Part shown: piece after piece, positions 10,382-19,292 of the stretch | How the letters are laid out: every line of letters begins with the position of its first letter | Position numbering within the stretch: position 1 is the first letter of the stretch | Source: JBEVJC01 sp040510375 | GTDB taxonomy: Bacteria; Bacteroidota; Bacteroidia; Chitinophagales; Chitinophagaceae | DNA: 64,000 nt | Direction of reading: 5' to 3' | NCBI GenBank assembly: GCA_040510375.1 | Contig: JBEVJC010000013.1 | Location: 1-64,000, forward strand | Notes under the pieces: generated by a model | Database searches by the model: none | Told to the model about the DNA's origin: nothing | The model's input: the letters and a program-made list of their open reading frames with translations, nothing else | Program-made: the position numbers and the translations under genes

Positions 10382-10400
10382 GATTTAGTTTGATTGATAA

Positions 10401-10430
10401 AAGGTCGCCCCAGGGCGACCTTTTTTGTTT
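10401..10430 (+). terminator. Intrinsic terminator of SusCD locus 1
   Basis: A perfect 9-bp stem, AAGGTCGCC (10401-10409) with GGCGACCTT (10414-10422), a 4-nt loop and a following T-rich run. It lies 20 bp after the SusD stop and separates the two SusCD loci into different transcripts. Confidence 0.92.
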
Positions 10431-10790
10431 TAGCAGACATACCCGCAAACCAAACCGGGCTTCATCATAATATTACCGAATGCCCATTCTAAATAGCTAA
10501 AGATGTTATACCATTTATTGTTAATATATAATAAAAAGATATATATAAATTTAAAGTAAACGTGTCATTTTAAACTCATTAAATCGAGATGATTGTATTT
10601 TCAAATAGAATTGAAATTTTAATTATCTTCTACGCAGCAAATTTTAACGTTCCATTGTCAGTACGCTAGGTTAAGGCTTATAAGGCTCAAAAGAGACTCA
10701 TAATCCACATTTTTACTACGAGAATTTAGATTTCAACCTGTTCATTCTACAGGTTGGCGGGGTTCATTTATTTTATTTTATTAAAAACTA
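10431..10790 (+). promoter_or_regulatory. AT-rich intergenic region upstream of SusCD locus 2
   Basis: About 360 bp with no credible ORF. It is very AT-rich around 10500-10570, including long A/T alternations. A weak -7-like box TAGATTTC (one mismatch to TAnnTTTG) is at 10727-10734. A 7-bp inverted repeat follows: CAACCTG at 10734-10740 and CAGGTTG at 10750-10756. The promoter of the second SusC gene is expected here; the exact site is not certain. Confidence 0.45.
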
Positions 10791-10796
10791 ATGCAC

Positions 10797-13700
10797 ATGA
10801 GAAAACTGTTGCTTGGGTTAATGGCGTTCCTGTTATTATCGGGACAGATATTAGCTCAGAAAACCCTCACCGGTAGGGTAACCGATGAGAAAGGGGATCC
10901 CATCCCCAATGCCTCTGTCGTTGTTAAAGGGGCCTCTACAGTTGGTACAACAACTAGATCCGACGGTACCTACACCTTAACAGTGCCGGCAACTGCAACG
11001 ATTCTACTCGTTTCATCGATAGGATCCGAAGACAGGGAGTTGACTATCGGTACTGGATCAGTACTGGATTTTACATTGATTCCAACTTCACGTGATCTTA
11101 GTGAAGTAGTGGTGACCGTGCCTTACGGCTCCATTAAAAAAACCGCATTTACAGGATCCGAATCAACCATCTCGGCCGTCCAGATCCAACGCCAGCAGGT
11201 AACAAGTATTACCAAGGCATTTGAAGGACTCGCTGCAGGAGTTGTTACCAGCACGGGTACCGGTGCACCGGGTACCGGCGCAGCGGTTACAATACGTGGT
11301 ATTGGTTCATTTGCTGCCAACTCCGGCCCACTTTATGTATTGGACGGGGCACCTTATTTTGGACCAATCACAGCTATTTCTACCGACGATATAGAATCAG
11401 TAACATTCCTGAAAGACGCAGCTGCATCGGCACTATATGGGTCCAGGGCAGCAAACGGGGTTATTATGATTAACACCAAACGTGGAAAACGAGGGCGTTC
11501 ATCTGTTACTGCTACCGTACGTCAGGGATACATGGACCGTGCAGTTCCCGAATACGACCGTGTTGGCCAGGCACAATATTATGAATTGTCATGGGAAGCA
11601 ATCCGCAACAAATATGTGGCAGCCGGCGAATCTGCAACCGCTGCGGGAATCAGGGCTACCAATGAACTGACTGACGATAATAATCTTGTATACAATGCCT
11701 ATAATGTTCCGGGTAATCAGTTAATCAATCCGGCAACTGGTAAAATTAATCCTTCTGCACAATTAAAATGGAATGATAACTGGGAGGATGAATTATTCAG
11801 GACCGCTCCAAGAACAAACGCAACCATTAATATTTCCGGAGGTTCTGATAAAAGCGACTACTCTTTATCATTCGGTTACCTCGATGAAGACGGTACTGTT
11901 AAGAACAGTAATTATACCCGGTATAATGTGCGTTTGAATGTCAACGCGGCACCAATTTCCTGGTTAAATGCCGGAACAAGTGTAGACGCAGCGTACGCAA
12001 AGAGAAATAACCTTACAGGTGAAAGCGGCGGTAGTGCAGGCAGTTCGCCGTTCTTCTTTTCAAGATCCATTGGACCAATTTATCCGGTGTATGAATATGA
12101 TCCGGTAACAGGTGTACCCGTGTTGGACCCAATTACAGGCGAACAGAAATTTGACTGGGGGGGATCTATCCTTAATCAGAACCAACAACAGGTGGGAAGT
12201 AATATGGGTACCAGACCATACCTTTCCATTGTTAATCCGTTGGGACAGCTTATTCTTGATGAACAATCTACCCAATCCCTTATTGCAAATGCCAATACCT
12301 ATCTGGAGATAAAGTTTTTAAAAAACCTGTCGTTACGTACCACTCTCGCAGTTAACTTCTGGGATGACCGGTTTACCGACTACCAGAATAATCAATATGG
12401 TGATGCTGCTTCAAACGGTGGCCGTTCAACAAAAAGTTCTGACAGGCAATTTACGTTAACCATGAATGAAGTTCTTTCCTGGAACAAGTCATTTGGTTTG
12501 CATAATGTTCGTGCACTTATAGGACATGAAAATTACCGGTACCAATATTCGGTCGTATCAGCAAATAAAACCGGCTTTATTATTAATGGCGTTACAGAGC
12601 TGACAAATGGAACTGAAATTTTCGGTCCGCCAACTTCAAGAGATGATAATCATAGACTTGAATCTTACTTCGGCGGGGTGAATTACGATTATAACCAGAA
12701 GTACCTGTTGTCGGGTAGTTTCCGCCGCGATGGTTCTTCCCGTTTTACACCGGAGCAACGCTGGGGTAATTTTTATGCAGCTGGAATCGGATGGAGACTT
12801 ACCGAAGAATCTTTTCTACAGAATGTCGGTTGGTTGAACGAGTTGAAGTTTAAGGCGAGTTATGGTGAAATGGGGAACGAAGACCTGGGCGATGAGTCCC
12901 GTTATTATATTTCACGGACCTATTATCCGGCAGACGGTCAGGGTGGATATAGTCCCCCCAATACGGTAGGTAATCCAAACATGAAATGGGAAGGGAATAA
13001 GACCACCAATATCGGGTTTGATTTTGCGATGTTCAACAATCGCTTTTCAGGTACTATCGAGTGGTACAACAGAATTTCATCAGACCTTTTGTTTTTCCTG
13101 CCGTTGCCAATTTCTACCGGTAACATCGAAACACCAGTCAACATAGGTACATTCCAGAACAGGGGAATCGATCTGCAACTTGGATACAACGCAGTTCGCA
13201 CACGTGATTTCGACTGGAGGGTTGACGTAAACCTGACTCATTATAAAAACAAGGTCAATAAACTTCCTGCCATCCAGGTCCGTAACAGCGAAGGTGTGGT
13301 TGATGGTTCATTTAAGTTGAAGGAAGGCCAGGACAGGTACCGGTTCTGGCTGAGGGAGTTTGCAGGTGTTGATCCGGCAACAGGTGAAGCAATGTACTAT
13401 CGGGATGTTTTGGGTACTGATGGCAAACCGAATGGAGAAAGGACCCTGACAAACAATATTGCCAACGCATCTTACAAGTATTTCGGAACAAGTATTCCAG
13501 ACCTTCTTGGGGGAGTAACAAATTCCTTCAGGTATAAAAATTTCGACCTTTCAATACTTTTGTCCTTCTCTGTTGGCGGCCTGTTCCTGGACGGAAATTA
13601 TGCGACCCTTATGCATTCCGGCGAGTTTGGCCGGGCCTGGAGCACTGATATTCTGGACCGATGGCAGAACCCCGGTGACATGACTAATGTCCCCAAACTT

Positions 13701-13979
13701 CAGAACGGTACGCAAGCTACCCAGGATGGATTAAGTAACAGGTTCCTTGTTGACCGTTCGTACCTCAATATCAAAAATATCACACTTAGTTATTCTTTCG
13801 ACAGGTCACTTTCTAATCGTCTTGGAATAGCAAACCTTCAGGCATTTGTAAATGTGGATAATGCTGCAGTATACAGTGCGAAAAAAGGACTTAATCCCAG
13901 TTCAAATATTGCTGGTACATCCATACAGGGGTATCCTATTTTCCGTACCATGACTGCAGGAATTACTGTTGGTTTATAA
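10797..13979 (+). CDS. SusC/RagA-type TonB-dependent outer-membrane transporter (locus 2)
   Basis: A 1060-residue SusC-family barrel. The signal peptide MRKLLLGLMAFLLLSGQILAQ is followed by the carboxypeptidase-regulatory-like domain (GRVTDEKGDPIPNASV), the plug with LKDAAASALYGSRAANGV, and a barrel ending in the sequence ITVGL. I choose the ATG at 10797 rather than 10791 because the bases around it (CACATGAGAAAACTGTT) nearly match the start of the first SusC gene. The TonB-box region reads EVVVTVPYGSIKK, unlike the first copy, and the mature barrels are clearly different, so the two loci probably import different ligands. The SusD partner begins 18 bp after the stop. Confidence 0.95.
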   Translation: MRKLLLGLMAFLLLSGQILAQKTLTGRVTDEKGDPIPNASVVVKGASTVGTTTRSDGTYTLTVPATATILLVSSIGSEDRELTIGTGSVLDFTLIPTSRDLSEVVVTVPYGSIKKTAFTGSESTISAVQIQRQQVTSITKAFEGLAAGVVTSTGTGAPGTGAAVTIRGIGSFAANSGPLYVLDGAPYFGPITAISTDDIESVTFLKDAAASALYGSRAANGVIMINTKRGKRGRSSVTATVRQGYMDRAVPEYDRVGQAQYYELSWEAIRNKYVAAGESATAAGIRATNELTDDNNLVYNAYNVPGNQLINPATGKINPSAQLKWNDNWEDELFRTAPRTNATINISGGSDKSDYSLSFGYLDEDGTVKNSNYTRYNVRLNVNAAPISWLNAGTSVDAAYAKRNNLTGESGGSAGSSPFFFSRSIGPIYPVYEYDPVTGVPVLDPITGEQKFDWGGSILNQNQQQVGSNMGTRPYLSIVNPLGQLILDEQSTQSLIANANTYLEIKFLKNLSLRTTLAVNFWDDRFTDYQNNQYGDAASNGGRSTKSSDRQFTLTMNEVLSWNKSFGLHNVRALIGHENYRYQYSVVSANKTGFIINGVTELTNGTEIFGPPTSRDDNHRLESYFGGVNYDYNQKYLLSGSFRRDGSSRFTPEQRWGNFYAAGIGWRLTEESFLQNVGWLNELKFKASYGEMGNEDLGDESRYYISRTYYPADGQGGYSPPNTVGNPNMKWEGNKTTNIGFDFAMFNNRFSGTIEWYNRISSDLLFFLPLPISTGNIETPVNIGTFQNRGIDLQLGYNAVRTRDFDWRVDVNLTHYKNKVNKLPAIQVRNSEGVVDGSFKLKEGQDRYRFWLREFAGVDPATGEAMYYRDVLGTDGKPNGERTLTNNIANASYKYFGTSIPDLLGGVTNSFRYKNFDLSILLSFSVGGLFLDGNYATLMHSGEFGRAWSTDILDRWQNPGDMTNVPKLQNGTQATQDGLSNRFLVDRSYLNIKNITLSYSFDRSLSNRLGIANLQAFVNVDNAAVYSAKKGLNPSSNIAGTSIQGYPIFRTMTAGITVGL

Positions 13980-13997
13980 CTAAAACGAACTATAATT

Positions 13998-15494
13998 ATG
14001 AAACATAAATTGAAAAAGCTTAGCCTGATACTTGTGGTAACTCTTGTATTTGGAAGTTGTAAAAAAGATTATCTGGAAACTGCCCCTACAGATGCAGTGC
14101 TGGAACCAGTATTGTTCAACAGTACAGATGTTATAATTCCGGTACTGGAGTCCAGTTACAGGACAATGTTTGCTTTTCTTGTGAACGGAACAGATGGGCA
14201 TGACCAATTTGGTCAGAAGTCAAACGATCTCGCCTCGGACCTGATGGGTAATGATATGGTTGTTCATTCACAGGGTTATGGTTGGTTTAACGGTGATTAT
14301 CGTTTAACAGAATGGATCCAGCCTAATCCTTCGAACCGTCGTTCGGATATTGCCTGGTTTTTCTATTACAATATCATCAAACAGATGAATACCCTCATCA
14401 ATAACGTGGATGCTGCATCCGGTGACTTGCGGGTTAAGGAGTCTTTAAAAGGACAGGCACTCGGTCTGAGGGCTTACTGTTATTTTAACCTGGTTAATTT
14501 TTTCCAGCAGACATATAAAGGGAATGAAACCAAACCAGGTGTTCCTATCTACCTTGAATTTGCGATCGAAGGTCAGCCCCGTGGTACAGTTCAGGATGTT
14601 TATGACCTGATAATTGCAGACCTGACTGCAGCAGAGACTTTGCTGACCGGTAAAACAAGGCAGAGTAAAGTAAATATTGATGTTAGTGTGGTGCAGGGTA
14701 TCCGTGCGAGAGTAGCATTAATTATGGAAGACTGGCCAACTGCTGCAACAAAAGCTGCCGCTGCTCAAACAGGTTATACCCTGATGACTGATGCGCAGTA
14801 CCAATCTACAGCTGCATTCTCTTCGATTGCGAATCCTGAATGTATGTGGGGCTCGCAGATCACAACTGATCAGGCCACAATTTATGCATCCTTTTATTCG
14901 CATATGGATATAAGGACAAGCGGATACGCAGCATTGGGCGGTCAGAAGAAGATAACAAAGGCTTTATATGATCAGATTCCAACAGGTGATAACCGGAAAG
15001 ACAGGTTCGTGGCACCGGGTGCCGGAGATGAAGTCGATGTGGACTATAACCAGCACAAACTTCAGGTCCCCACAGCAGGTAGCTGGGCAGCAGATTATTT
15101 TTATATGCGTGCTGCTGAAATGTATCTTATACAGGCTGAGGCGCTGGCCCGCCAGGGTGGGGCATCCGAAGCAACTGCAAAAACTGTACTTGAAACATTG
15201 GTTAGATCACACTACCCGGCATACAGTGCTTCAACATTTAGCGGTACAGCATTGCTCAATGAAATCCTGCTTCAAAGAAGAATCGAATTATGGGGCGAAG
15301 GTTTTTCGCTCACAGATATTAAACGTCTTAATCAGGGCCTTGCCCGTCCTTCGGGGGCGGGTAACCACGGTTCGCCGAACCTGGATCCCATCGTTTATAC
15401 CACTGGCGCGGCAGACCCTCGTTTTCTTATGAAGATCCCACAACGAGAAATTGATAACAACGGAAATATGACACCGGCAGACCAAAATCCATAA
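13998..15494 (+). CDS. SusD/RagB-type outer-membrane lipoprotein (locus 2)
   Basis: A 498-residue lipoprotein that pairs with the SusC at 10797. The lipobox is V-F-G-S-C with C21, followed by KKDYLETAPTDA, a common SusD start. Family motifs are visible: GQALGLRAYCYFNLVNFFQQ near residue 150-170, YFYMRAAEMYLIQAEALAR near the C-terminal third, and LLNEILLQRRIELWGEGFSL after it. It is shorter than the first SusD by about 30 residues. It sits between SusC and a third lipoprotein with short gaps (18 and 30 bp), which supports a three-gene operon. Confidence 0.94.
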   Translation: MKHKLKKLSLILVVTLVFGSCKKDYLETAPTDAVLEPVLFNSTDVIIPVLESSYRTMFAFLVNGTDGHDQFGQKSNDLASDLMGNDMVVHSQGYGWFNGDYRLTEWIQPNPSNRRSDIAWFFYYNIIKQMNTLINNVDAASGDLRVKESLKGQALGLRAYCYFNLVNFFQQTYKGNETKPGVPIYLEFAIEGQPRGTVQDVYDLIIADLTAAETLLTGKTRQSKVNIDVSVVQGIRARVALIMEDWPTAATKAAAAQTGYTLMTDAQYQSTAAFSSIANPECMWGSQITTDQATIYASFYSHMDIRTSGYAALGGQKKITKALYDQIPTGDNRKDRFVAPGAGDEVDVDYNQHKLQVPTAGSWAADYFYMRAAEMYLIQAEALARQGGASEATAKTVLETLVRSHYPAYSASTFSGTALLNEILLQRRIELWGEGFSLTDIKRLNQGLARPSGAGNHGSPNLDPIVYTTGAADPRFLMKIPQREIDNNGNMTPADQNP

Positions 15495-15524
15495 TTGTAA
15501 ACTGAAGATGCTAAATAACTTAAT

Positions 15525-16430
15525 ATGAAGAGTTCAATTTTTAAATATACACTTGGACTAATTGTCCTGGTAAATATTATATCGTGTAAGAAGGATAACC
15601 TCGTTATCGATAAGGATCCGCTGATTCTTCCGGAAGTTGCACGTTTTGTTGCTAAGCCGGCAATTCCATCGGGCGGAGCCCTTAATTATTATATCGTTGA
15701 AACGCCAGCACCCGGTTCTATGTTCAATATCGGAGTTGGTGTTTCAACTGTTTCAGGGGTTGAAAGGAAAGTTAAGATTAGTTACTCAAGCACGACCGCC
15801 ATCGCCGGCATCCATTACACTGCACCAACGGAGGTAATAATTCCTGCCGGTAGTTCAACTGGTACCCTGAGTATCCAGGGTTTTTTTGATGCCTACCCGG
15901 TCGGGAGAAAGGATGTACTAAAGGTTAAAATAGTAAACGTTGACGGTTTTGTCCAGCCTGGCGTCCTTCAGGATTCCTTTAACCTCTCCCTTCAGCGTTA
16001 TTGTGAATTCGATTTTGCCGATTTTGAAGGTGATTATGAGAACACACTTGAATATACTGCCTCAGGCGCCGTAGGTTATGGCCCGTATACCACCAGTATG
16101 ACTGACATAAATTACATCGCTGGTGCGACCGATGCTATCGTGAGGCTTAATAATCTTTATGACTATGGCGGGTCTGTATTGGCCAAATTTGATTGGCTGG
16201 ATAAAGGAAATTTTAAGGTTTCAATTGCGGAACAAAACACGGGAGCTACGGTTGTCAGCGGCGGCGTTGAGTATGCACTCTGGATCCGTACAAATTCATC
16301 GAGCGTTAGTACATTCTCGTCTTGCGAAAACACTATTACAGTATATATTGACGCTATCGCTAAAGATCCCGATACTGATGAGGCAGCAGGGAATTTTTCG
16401 ACAAATTATCGCATCGTGATGTACCGGTAA
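15525..16430 (+). CDS. Surface lipoprotein accessory to SusCD locus 2, unknown fold/substrate
   Basis: A 301-residue predicted lipoprotein with signal MKSSIFKYTLGLIVLVNIIS and lipidated C21 followed by KKD. The first half of the mature protein resembles Calx-beta-like or DUF4843-type beta-sandwich segments found in surface proteins: the run SSTTAIAGIHYTAP, then EVIIPAGSSTGTLSI. The second half (after LQRYCEFDF) is also predicted mostly beta and begins with FEGDYENT. It is the third gene after SusC and SusD, the place where surface glycan- or peptide-binding lipoproteins (SusE/SusF-like role) are usually encoded. A role in ligand capture is inferred from position; the ligand is unknown. Confidence 0.75.
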   Translation: MKSSIFKYTLGLIVLVNIISCKKDNLVIDKDPLILPEVARFVAKPAIPSGGALNYYIVETPAPGSMFNIGVGVSTVSGVERKVKISYSSTTAIAGIHYTAPTEVIIPAGSSTGTLSIQGFFDAYPVGRKDVLKVKIVNVDGFVQPGVLQDSFNLSLQRYCEFDFADFEGDYENTLEYTASGAVGYGPYTTSMTDINYIAGATDAIVRLNNLYDYGGSVLAKFDWLDKGNFKVSIAEQNTGATVVSGGVEYALWIRTNSSSVSTFSSCENTITVYIDAIAKDPDTDEAAGNFSTNYRIVMYR

Positions 16431-16496
16431 CAATGGTTCAGATTGAGGTCGATAAAGTCGGCACTTTTAAATGCTGGTCATTACTGAGATAAATAT

Positions 16497-17720
16497 TTAT
16501 TTAAACACCGCCATCAGACTGCTCGTGAGGTTCGCACCCCGAAGATCCTGGGCAATCACATTGCCGTCCGGACCCACCAGCAGGCTGAATGGAATTCCCT
16601 CGATTCCATATAATGCCACCACAGGGCTTGACCAGTACTGCAGATCGCTGACCTGCGTCCATGTTAGTTTATCTTTTTCAATAGCTTCAAGCCACTTGTC
16701 GCGCTGGCCCGGTCGGTCCAGCGAAACACCAAGCACATTCAGTCCTTTTGATTTAAACTGATTGTAAACACGCACCAGTGATGGATTTTCCTGCCGGCAT
16801 GGTCCGCACCAGCTGGCCCAGAAATCGACCAGTACAAACTTACCGCGATAAGAACTTAAGGAAACAGGTTTACCGTTTACATCAGGAAGTGTGAAGTCGG
16901 GAGCCGGTTTGCCGATCCATGACTGACCTCCTGATTGCTGCGTTGTTTTATCCTGCTGCGACTGCTGTTCCAGCTGGGCCCTGACCGCCCTGAGACCTTC
17001 ATGCGAAGGATTGGCCGCAGCAGTTTTATTGGCTATTGCAAGTACGGTATCAAGAGTAAGACCTTCCAGTCCGAACCCTTGTGAATTAGCCATCGCCTGG
17101 TAATAACCAAGCTCATATAAAGTAAGTGCAGGATCCTTCGCCCGGTCGATCGATTTCAGGGAGAATGTTTTAAGATTACCTGCAAGTTCCTGTTGTTTGG
17201 TTTCCAGTTCCATGACCAGGCTATCCGAAGCACCGGCATTCTGTAAGGAATCACGTTCCTTTGCAATGACAAAAATTTTCTGGAGTTCAGTATTCACGGT
17301 CTCCATATATTTTTTCATCTCCTCACTTGCGGGTGAACCTGTTACCTCATACTTGTCGGCTATTTGCTCAGGAGCCGGACTCATCGTGATCTTCAGGTTG
17401 ATCAACGGTTTATCATTTACAATACTCGCCACGGGTACACGCATCTGGTCCAGACGGATATTATATACAACCGACTCACCCATATCACCCTTCAGTGAAA
17501 AACTTCCATCCTTACCAATCTGTGCAGAATCCACAATCGTTGGATCAATGGTAACAGGCACTTTTTCCAGGTACGCCCATTTTGCATTGTTATTGGTGAT
17601 GGTTCCCCTGACTACCAGTTTCGATGTATCCTGTTTACTGGTACAGCTAAACATTACGAGCACGGTAAGTAATAACAAATTTGTTACTACAATACGGGAA
17701 CGGTTCAGATTCTCAGACAT
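16497..17720 (-). CDS. TlpA-family thioredoxin-like lipoprotein with N-terminal DUF4369-like domain
   Basis: A 407-residue envelope thiol-disulfide oxidoreductase. A lipobox V-M-F-S-C places the lipidated cysteine at C26. The N-terminal part (about 34-130, VVRGTITNN... and later segments) resembles the DUF4369 beta domain that precedes thioredoxins in Bacteroidota, followed by a helical linker rich in Glu/Gln. The C-terminal AhpC/TSA-TlpA domain starts at GKPAPDFTLPDVNG and carries the redox motif WASWCGPC with C305 and C308, and the cis-proline segment EGIPFSLLV. It faces the SusCD locus 2 operon tail to tail and lies 17 bp after gatB on the same strand, so co-transcription with gatB is possible. 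Confidence 0.9.
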   Translation of the reverse strand: MSENLNRSRIVVTNLLLLTVLVMFSCTSKQDTSKLVVRGTITNNNAKWAYLEKVPVTIDPTIVDSAQIGKDGSFSLKGDMGESVVYNIRLDQMRVPVASIVNDKPLINLKITMSPAPEQIADKYEVTGSPASEEMKKYMETVNTELQKIFVIAKERDSLQNAGASDSLVMELETKQQELAGNLKTFSLKSIDRAKDPALTLYELGYYQAMANSQGFGLEGLTLDTVLAIANKTAAANPSHEGLRAVRAQLEQQSQQDKTTQQSGGQSWIGKPAPDFTLPDVNGKPVSLSSYRGKFVLVDFWASWCGPCRQENPSLVRVYNQFKSKGLNVLGVSLDRPGQRDKWLEAIEKDKLTWTQVSDLQYWSSPVVALYGIEGIPFSLLVGPDGNVIAQDLRGANLTSSLMAVFK

Positions 17721-17737
17721 AACGCTAATTAAATAAA

Positions 17738-19186
17738 TTAAGATTTCAGTTTTTCCAGCAACAACTGGTTGGTGACCTTCGGATCTGCCTTACCTCCCGA
17801 TCGTTTCATCACCTCACCTACGAAGAGCGACAACAATCCCTTCTTCCCCTTTTTATACTCGGCAACTTTATTGGCAAGGGCGCCGAGTACCTCATCAATC
17901 AATGGCTCAAGGTCAACTGCGCTTGATTGCTGGATAAGTCCCAGCGAAGCAGCTGCTTCTGCGGGCATATCGGTGGGGTGCAATAATAAATGGCTAAAAA
18001 GTTTTGATGCGGCAGAACTGTGACTGATTTTATTATCATCAACCAATGTTATCAGTCCGGCGATTTTAACAGGTGGTACGGGAAAGGAGCTCAGGGGCGC
18101 GTTTTGTTCATTCATCCACGACTTGATACTACCCAGCATCCAGTTTGCCGCTGCCTTATAATTGGTTGTGAACTCACAGATTTTTTCAAAATAATCTGCC
18201 ATTTCAATGTCTTCTGTAATCACCCTTGCATCATATTCCGGCAGGTTCCAGTTGTTAATATAATGTGATATCCGTTCACGCTGCAGTTCCGGAATGGTGA
18301 GCCTGACCGATTCTATAAATTCATCGGTGAGGTTAAATGGAGGCAGGTCGGGATCGGCAAAGTACCGGTAATCATCCGCATCTTCTTTATCCCGCATGGC
18401 AAAGGTCCTGCCCGAGATAACATCCAATGTACGGGTCTGCTGTTGTATAGTTTCATTCCGGTCCAGCATTCCTGAAAGGCGTTCGGTTTCATATTCAACC
18501 GCCTTGCGGGCATTACGGATCGAATTCAGGTTTTTGATTTCTACCTTGGTTCCTAATTTTGTTGAACCCCTTGGCCGGACCGAAATGTTTACATCACAAC
18601 GGAAACTGCCTTCCTCCATATTACCATCACAAACACCCAGGTACCGGACCAGTTTCCTTAATTCGGTGAGGTAGGCAGCAGTCTCCTCGGCACTATGAAG
18701 ATCCGGTTCACTCACAATTTCAATAAGTGGCGTACCCGCCCTGTTATAATCGATACATGTATTTTCTTCGTCAATATCATGAAGGCTCTTTCCGGCATCT
18801 TCTTCCATATGGATGCGGTTGAGTTGGATGTCGCGGGTGCCAGCCGATGTGGTAATGGAAATAATTCCGCCTTTACAGATCGGCGTGGTGTGCTGCGAAA
18901 CCTGGTAACCTTTCGGAAGGTCAGGATAGAAATAATTTTTACGGGCAAAATAATTCTGCTTCACAATAGTACAATGACAGGCAAGGCCCATTTTTATTGC
19001 GAGGCGGATCGCTTCCCGGTTCATTTTTGGGAGGGTGCCGGGGAGGGCAAGGGTTATGGGACTGACTTGTGTATTCGGACCTGCACCAAACGCGATCCCG
19101 TCGCCGCAAAACAACTTGCTCCTGGTGAGAAGCTGGGCGTGGACCTCCAGTCCGATTACCGTTTCATATTTTGATAATTCCTGCAT
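17738..19186 (-). CDS. gatB: Aspartyl/glutamyl-tRNA(Asn/Gln) amidotransferase subunit B
   Basis: GatB activates the misacylated Glu/Asp on tRNA so that GatA-derived ammonia can amidate it. The protein has the family start KYETVIGLEVHAQL, the motif FARKNYFYPDLPKGYQVSQ, the EGSFRCDVNISVRP block, and a C-terminal YqeY-like tRNA-binding domain ending KVTNQLLLEKLKS. I choose ATG at 19186 (MQELSKYE), 482 residues; a TTG at 19201 would add five residues. Neither gatA nor gatC is in the window, so the subunits are dispersed in the genome, which is common. Confidence 0.96.
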   Translation of the reverse strand: MQELSKYETVIGLEVHAQLLTRSKLFCGDGIAFGAGPNTQVSPITLALPGTLPKMNREAIRLAIKMGLACHCTIVKQNYFARKNYFYPDLPKGYQVSQHTTPICKGGIISITTSAGTRDIQLNRIHMEEDAGKSLHDIDEENTCIDYNRAGTPLIEIVSEPDLHSAEETAAYLTELRKLVRYLGVCDGNMEEGSFRCDVNISVRPRGSTKLGTKVEIKNLNSIRNARKAVEYETERLSGMLDRNETIQQQTRTLDVISGRTFAMRDKEDADDYRYFADPDLPPFNLTDEFIESVRLTIPELQRERISHYINNWNLPEYDARVITEDIEMADYFEKICEFTTNYKAAANWMLGSIKSWMNEQNAPLSSFPVPPVKIAGLITLVDDNKISHSSAASKLFSHLLLHPTDMPAEAAASLGLIQQSSAVDLEPLIDEVLGALANKVAEYKKGKKGLLSLFVGEVMKRSGGKADPKVTNQLLLEKLKS

Positions 19187-19230
19187 ACGGTGAATTCGCA
19201 AAAGTAATCCATTTTGCCGGGTGCTGGTAA

Positions 19231-19262
19231 GAAAAAGAACCCCCCGCTGGAAAACGGGGGGG
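19231..19262 (-). terminator. Intrinsic terminator after the PDZ-protein gene
   Basis: On the minus strand a G/C-only stem, CCCCCCG with CGGGGGG (plus-strand positions 19240-19246 and 19255-19261), is followed by a TTCTTTTTC tract. It lies 30 bp beyond the stop of the PDZ gene and just before gatB. Confidence 0.85.
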
Positions 19263-19292
19263 TATTACACACGGAGAGAATTAAAAAATTTA

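Noticed and set aside
5622..17720. A polysaccharide utilisation locus with known glycan
   Set aside because: No carbohydrate-active enzyme, sulfatase, or hybrid two-component sensor was found beside the SusCD pairs, so naming a glycan would be guesswork.
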